Source: Fibrobacter sp. UWB13
Lineage (GTDB): Bacteria > Fibrobacterota > Fibrobacteria > Fibrobacterales > Fibrobacteraceae
NCBI RefSeq assembly: GCF_900177805.1
Contig: NZ_FXAX01000001.1
Coordinates: 2,046,001-2,110,000, forward strand
Direction of reading: 5' to 3'
Length of the DNA: 64,000 bases
The notes under the pieces were generated by a model. The model was not told where the DNA came from. It did no database searches and worked only from the letters and a program-made list of their open reading frames with translations. Positions 60,599 through 64,000 of the stretch are shown in pieces. Each line of letters begins with the position of its first letter. Position 1 is the first letter of the stretch. A program made the position numbers and the translations under genes.

Positions 60599-61420
60599 TC
60601 AACGAATATATTTATAACGGCCTAGAAGGTCGAAATAACGAGCTTTCGTAGAAGTTCTTATCACTGGGCGACGTTTTTTAATGGCCGTAATTTCGTCATT
60701 TGAATGATAACGCATAAAAATCTGCCTATAATGTATATCCCCATTTTTTTCTTCAAACACAAAACCATTATCTGATTTTTTATAAGCATACTTGTAATCT
60801 GAGGTATCTTTGCCGTCTTTATATTCTTCACATTCGTAATCATCATTAGAATTTCCAACTATATAAAAATATCTAGTTGAAGGATGGTCTGTATTATAAT
60901 GATTTATCTCCATAAATACAACGGAATCATTTCTAAGAACCATCTCGCTATAGTACTCATCATTTAAAACACCAGACGAGTAAGAACGTATCCATCGAGA
61001 TTTATAGTTCTTGGCTATTTTAGTTATTATGTCCACACTAAATAGACCATCTTTATATTGTTTTTCAACAAAAAACAAAGTGTCTTTATAAGAAGAATCG
61101 GAAAAAAGAATTTCGCCCCCTTTTTTTGAAAGAACCTTTTCATCTAACGAGCGATAAAAATTATAAGCAGTCGTATCGACAACATCACCGATATATATAG
61201 TCACAAATCGTTCAATTATTTTATTGCGATAATAATACTTGCCTACATTTTCATAATTATGATCTTTACCTAAATTAACTTTTTCATAAACTGAATCTAT
61301 TTGAGGCTCTCCCTCAACTGGATAATAATCAAAACCTTTTCTTTTGAAATAAGCCTCTGTACATGTATTTGCGGCAACATAAGACGTCAAAAGCAACAAA
61401 AAAATCAGAATATTCTTCAT
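60599..61420 (-). CDS. Secreted protein of unknown function
   Basis: 273 residues from the ATG at 61420, preceded by GGAGGAG; the TTG start 15 bases upstream was rejected. Signal peptide KNILIFLLLLTSYVAA. Tyr- and Asp-rich mature part with repeated (Y/F)YR, KYYYRNKIIERFVT and HYNTDHPSTRYFYIVG; the pattern suggests beta strands, but no family is recognised. It ends ARYFDLLGRYKYIR, which resembles the core (Y-D-L-x-G-R) of short C-terminal sorting motifs seen on secreted proteins in related phyla. The coding sequence is AT-rich compared with its neighbours. Separate from the operon on its left by 152 bases. Confidence 0.75.
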   Translation of the reverse strand: MKNILIFLLLLTSYVAANTCTEAYFKRKGFDYYPVEGEPQIDSVYEKVNLGKDHNYENVGKYYYRNKIIERFVTIYIGDVVDTTAYNFYRSLDEKVLSKKGGEILFSDSSYKDTLFFVEKQYKDGLFSVDIITKIAKNYKSRWIRSYSSGVLNDEYYSEMVLRNDSVVFMEINHYNTDHPSTRYFYIVGNSNDDYECEEYKDGKDTSDYKYAYKKSDNGFVFEEKNGDIHYRQIFMRYHSNDEITAIKKRRPVIRTSTKARYFDLLGRYKYIR

Positions 61421-61496
61421 ATTACACTCCTCCAAACAGAATACAACTTATCTATGCTAATAAATATAATTAAAATATTATCAAAGCAAAAAGAAA

Positions 61497-61542
61497 GTCA
61501 CCCTAAACAAGCATGATAGGGGCGAAAGCCGTTCAGGGTGAC
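61497..61542 (-). terminator. Rho-independent terminator of the FISUMP lipoprotein gene
   Basis: On the minus strand GTCACCCTGAAC pairs with GTTTAGGGTGAC over 12 bp (one G-T pair) and is followed by TTTCTTTTT. It begins 12 bases after the stop codon at 61554. Confidence 0.85.
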
Positions 61543-61553
61543 CTAGAAAAAAA

Positions 61554-62078
61554 TTACTTGACTTTGACGCAGCGGACGGAGGCAGCGATGGTCTTGTTGT
61601 AATGTTCGTACGTTACTTTATCCTGTACGCGGACCATCACAGCGCGGGATTCGTCGAATGCATCAGCAGTCCAGAAGCTTGCACTCACGTTTTCGTCGGC
61701 AAACTTGCCATCGTAATAGCGGAAGCCATCCTTGCCGATGTTGAGCGCCTTGAGGTCAGCCTTTTCAAAGTCAGCCTGTTTCGGGAGTTCCCAGCCTGTG
61801 GGGCATGCGTCATTGGCGGATTTCCAATCGTAGAGGCGGCCATACTTTTTGCAGTTGTCGAGGTTATTGCCGTAGCAGTAACTGGAATCAAAATTCAGAA
61901 GGTTGGCGTTTTCAGCCATCCACACGCGGCCACCCGTTTCGACGGTGGAATAGGTCTGGCCTTGGCATTTGAGCGTCTTGGCGAATTCATCGTAATGGCA
62001 GTTTTCAACTTTTTCGCATGCAGTAAATGCAATTGCGGTTACAAAAAGAGCCAATACGGCAACGAACTTGAACTTCAT
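61554..62078 (-). CDS. FISUMP-domain lipoprotein
   Basis: 174 residues. Lipobox AFTAC (Cys21), then EKVENCHYDEF. The Fibrobacter major paralogous domain follows: CQGQTYSTVETGGRVWMAEN, LYDWKSA.DACPTGWELP, FWTADAFDESRA and the closing SVRCVK. Disulfide-capable cysteines occur at NC, KC, YC and NC. Very strong SD AAGGAG. This domain is expanded in Fibrobacter genomes and resembles formylglycine-enzyme-like or C-type lectin-like folds; its function is not established. Single gene with its own terminator. Confidence 0.92.
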   Translation of the reverse strand: MKFKFVAVLALFVTAIAFTACEKVENCHYDEFAKTLKCQGQTYSTVETGGRVWMAENANLLNFDSSYCYGNNLDNCKKYGRLYDWKSANDACPTGWELPKQADFEKADLKALNIGKDGFRYYDGKFADENVSASFWTADAFDESRAVMVRVQDKVTYEHYNKTIAASVRCVKVK

Positions 62079-62188
62079 ATGTTCAATCTCCTTAAGATTG
62101 TTTTTTTGACTTTTTCAAGAGCTCTTTTTTTTCGGGCACAAATGTAGATGGAATTAGCCGTTTTGACTAATACTTTCTTTCGATTAGA

Positions 62189-62209
62189 TTCATAATTAAA
62201 AATTATGAA
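62189..62209. repeat. AT-rich perfect hairpin in the gap after the GGGPS-like gene
   Basis: TTCATAATT, AAA, AATTATGAA: a nine-base-pair perfect stem. No U-tract follows on the minus strand. It may be a weak terminator for the gene ending at 62231. The rest of this 152-base gap shows nothing else. Confidence 0.5.
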
Positions 62210-62230
62210 TTAGGGTTTTTCTATAAGGAG

Positions 62231-62986
62231 CTATCCCTTTACATGTATTGCGGCGGCGAATTCTTTGAGAAGTGCAGGATCGTTGACTTTTTCCCAAAGG
62301 GTGCCTGTGACGATGATCTGGGCGCCGGCGGCAACGCGGACGGCTGCGGTCTGCGGGTCCTTGATTCCGCCACCGGTGATAATCGTCATTTCGGTTGCCT
62401 TGCGGGTGTAGGCGATGTGTTCGACCGGCACAGGTTCTTCTGCACCGCTACCCGCTTCGAGGTAAACGTAGCGCATGCCCATGAGTTCTGCGGCGATGGA
62501 ATTCACCATGCTGAGTTTCGGCTTGTTGGCCGGCACCGGCATCGTGTTGCTGATGTATTCGACCGTCGTGCGCTTGCCACTGTTGATGAGCTGGTAAGCC
62601 GTCGGGATGGCTTCCATGTTGAGTGCACGCACGAGAGCACCACCGCGCACCTGTTCGTCAATAAGGTAGTTCGGATTGCGACCGCTCACGAGCGTCATGA
62701 AAAGCATAGCATCAAAGCCAGGAACGACCTGAGAAGCGCCACCCGGGAAAAGAATCACCGGCAAGTCGACCGCAGCCTTGAGGGCTGCAACCTGCTTTGG
62801 GAGCGTGAAATTGCCGAGGTAAGAACCGCCGACCAAAAGCAAGTCTGCACCATTTTCCGCAGCCATCGTGCCAGCCTTGACAAAGGCGGCTTCGTCCGAA
62901 GTATCCGGATCCAAGAGCACAGCAAAAAGTGCACCGCGCTTTTCGATATCAGCATTCAAACGGAGTTCAGTCTTACCAGGTTTCAT
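62231..62986 (-). CDS. Geranylgeranylglyceryl phosphate synthase family protein (PcrB/GGGPS-like)
   Basis: 251 residues, TIM barrel. Family signs: FAVLLDPDTSDEAAF near the N-terminus, ADLLLVGGSYL, VILFPGGASQV, LFMTLVSGRNPNYLI, GMRYVYLEAGSGAEEPV, ITGGGIKDPQTA and IIVTGTLWEK. These enzymes join a polyprenyl diphosphate to sn-glycerol-1-phosphate, forming archaeal-type ether lipids, or heptaprenylglyceryl phosphate in Bacillus. Length and motifs fit the larger group found in archaea and a few bacterial phyla. SD AAGGA before the ATG. The prenyl chain length cannot be predicted here. Confidence 0.92.
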   Translation of the reverse strand: MKPGKTELRLNADIEKRGALFAVLLDPDTSDEAAFVKAGTMAAENGADLLLVGGSYLGNFTLPKQVAALKAAVDLPVILFPGGASQVVPGFDAMLFMTLVSGRNPNYLIDEQVRGGALVRALNMEAIPTAYQLINSGKRTTVEYISNTMPVPANKPKLSMVNSIAAELMGMRYVYLEAGSGAEEPVPVEHIAYTRKATEMTIITGGGIKDPQTAAVRVAAGAQIIVTGTLWEKVNDPALLKEFAAAIHVKG

Positions 62987-63042
62987 AACAATTCCTTTTC
63001 ACACATAATGCGCAAGATAGAGTAAAGATACAATATTTCCTC

Positions 63043-63073
63043 AAAAAAAGGAGGCAGACCGAAGCCCGCCTCC
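63043..63073 (-). terminator. Rho-independent terminator downstream of the micro-ORF
   Basis: On the minus strand GGAGGC, a loop, GCCTCC, then TTTTTTT. It ends the transcript of the FISUMP gene at 63173 and the micro-ORF. The upstream 40 bases contain further GGAGG tracts. Confidence 0.85.
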
Positions 63074-63119
63074 TCCTTTTCCTCCTCTCTTTTCCTATCC
63101 TCCCAAAGCAAATTCACGT

Positions 63120-63161
63120 CTAGGCAAGGATATCTGATTCTTCTGATGTTACACCTGTCAT
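63120..63161 (-). CDS. Micro-ORF of 13 codons with a near-perfect Shine-Dalgarno
   Basis: Reading MTGVTSEESDILA then stop on the minus strand. AAAGGAGG (63174-63167) lies at ideal spacing before the ATG and directly follows the stop codon of the FISUMP gene at 63173, so the two would be co-transcribed and coupled. Too short for gene finders. No known family; it may be a real small protein, a leader or a regulatory translation site. The strong initiation signal is the only evidence that it is translated. Confidence 0.45.
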   Translation of the reverse strand: MTGVTSEESDILA

Positions 63162-63172
63162 AACAACCTCCT

Positions 63173-64000
63173 TTAATTTTTGACGCATCGGATACTTATA
63201 CGCACATCCGGATCATCAGACACTCGGTAATCATACGGCTTCCAGTTATCCATTGTAAACGACCACACAGACCAAGAACCCGCTTCATCCTGTTGCAAGA
63301 ATGTCATGTATTCCATAGTGATATCGCCAAATCCAATCTGGTGCAAATACCTAGAGGCATACCACCCAAAGCCCTCATACACTTCAAATTGTTCTCTGCA
63401 ATCATGGGAATAACATTCACCACTTTCTTTTTCAGCAAAGTAAAACACACGAGACCATTCCTTACGTGTCGGGATATGCCACCCGTCCGGGCAAAGCCCC
63501 TGGAAACGTCCATTTTCCATTACAATCGAATCGCCACCAATGACGTCAGAAACAGCGTATCCCGCATAAGTTTCCCAATACGAGGAATCACGCGAATTGA
63601 TGTATTCTTCAAATTCACCATCGCGGCCCTGATTTTTAACAAAGAAAGCCGAATCAATTCCCAAAACAGGCTGAATAAGCGAATCGCTATACCTCAGGTT
63701 TTCAGCAAGCCAGGTATAAGTTGAACCCTCGAAACTGTACGTTACCGTCTTATAGACCTTTCCATCGCGAGCATCCGTCATCGTCCCTTTCGTAATGGAG
63801 AAAGCTTCTTCCAGCTGTTCCGGGGTATTCTTATCCAAAATAGTCCACGCTCCCGACACACACGTAATGTCCTTAAATAGCCTGGATTCACACGGGAGTT
63901 CCTCGGTATGCCCCTCCAGTTCCGGCGTACATTTTCCAAGCCCATAAAGGGTCGCCAAGAAACCATCCAAAAATGCGGAATTCCCATAACCGGCACTCAT
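63173..64000 (-). CDS. FISUMP-domain protein, probably partial at the window edge
   Basis: 275 residues are visible; the ATG at 64000 lies on the last base of the window and reads into an ordinary internal sequence (SAGYGNSAFLDGFLATLYGL) without a signal peptide, so the true start is probably outside. The C-terminal FISUMP domain is clear from about 95: YTWLAENLRYSDS, GLCPDGWHIPTRKEW, GFGWYASRYL and the final RISIRCVKN. The N-terminal part contains cysteines (KCTPEL, PCESRL, ITCVSG) and looks like a second small domain found before FISUMP in other proteins. Followed at once by the micro-ORF and a terminator. Confidence 0.88.
   Translation of the reverse strand: MSAGYGNSAFLDGFLATLYGLGKCTPELEGHTEELPCESRLFKDITCVSGAWTILDKNTPEQLEEAFSITKGTMTDARDGKVYKTVTYSFEGSTYTWLAENLRYSDSLIQPVLGIDSAFFVKNQGRDGEFEEYINSRDSSYWETYAGYAVSDVIGGDSIVMENGRFQGLCPDGWHIPTRKEWSRVFYFAEKESGECYSHDCREQFEVYEGFGWYASRYLHQIGFGDITMEYMTFLQQDEAGSWSVWSFTMDNWKPYDYRVSDDPDVRISIRCVKN

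Overview
The window looks like chromosome from a Fibrobacter (phylum Fibrobacterota). Two proteins near the right end carry the Fibrobacter major paralogous (FISUMP) domain. Many secreted proteins are lipoproteins with a Ser-rich linker after the lipid cysteine, and there is a bacterial GGGP-synthase-like gene next to Gram-negative envelope functions (an MCE/MlaD protein and a patatin-beta-barrel protein). This assignment rests on family recognition, not on a database search. Coding density is high and no stretch over 300 bases lacks a gene. I saw no tRNA, rRNA, CRISPR, insertion sequence or phage gene.

Layout. (1) 1-5.5 kb: three tandem paralogous Cys-rich lipoproteins, the first cut by the window edge. 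(2) 5.6-31.7 kb: a surface-polysaccharide locus. The plus-strand half starts with a Wzc-like co-polymerase/tyrosine kinase and a Wzx-like flippase, then an aminotransferase / ATP-grasp / PLP-decarboxylase module, several glycosyltransferases, UDP-galactopyranose mutase, a TagD-like cytidylyltransferase and a Wzy/WaaL-like membrane protein. The minus-strand half reads from an animal-type UDP-glucose dehydrogenase through an AlgD-like dehydrogenase, GT4 enzymes, a heparinase/alginate-lyase-like protein, a CDP-glycerol glycerophosphotransferase and a GT2 enzyme. Together these predict a polymer with uronic acids, possibly galactofuranose, a glycerol-phosphate substituent and an amino or amide decoration. 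No Wza-type outer-membrane exporter is in the window. (3) 31.7-46.6 kb: a long minus-strand run with two CotH-kinase lipoproteins formed by tandem duplication, a DMT transporter, a Slt-type lytic transglycosylase, PTS enzyme I and HPr, an MCE protein, TrmH, an unknown secreted protein and an M16-like lipoprotein. (4) 46.6-53.5 kb: a candidate structured small RNA, BatB- and BatA-like von Willebrand proteins separated by a degenerate GGDEF gene, AzlCD, a small secreted protein and MltG. Degenerate heptameric repeats lie at several gene ends here. (5) 53.5-60.4 kb: a tightly coupled minus-strand operon of a small membrane protein, an ABC exporter, two degenerate PilT-like ATPases and a patatin-barrel protein. 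(6) 60.6-64 kb: a secreted unknown, two FISUMP proteins, a GGGPS-like enzyme and a 13-codon micro-ORF with a very strong Shine-Dalgarno.

The most promising items are the amino-decoration module, the pair of degenerate PilT-like ATPases with the patatin-barrel protein, the CCUCC-bearing small RNA candidate, the heptameric repeat family, and the DMT-transporter relic that records the CotH duplication.
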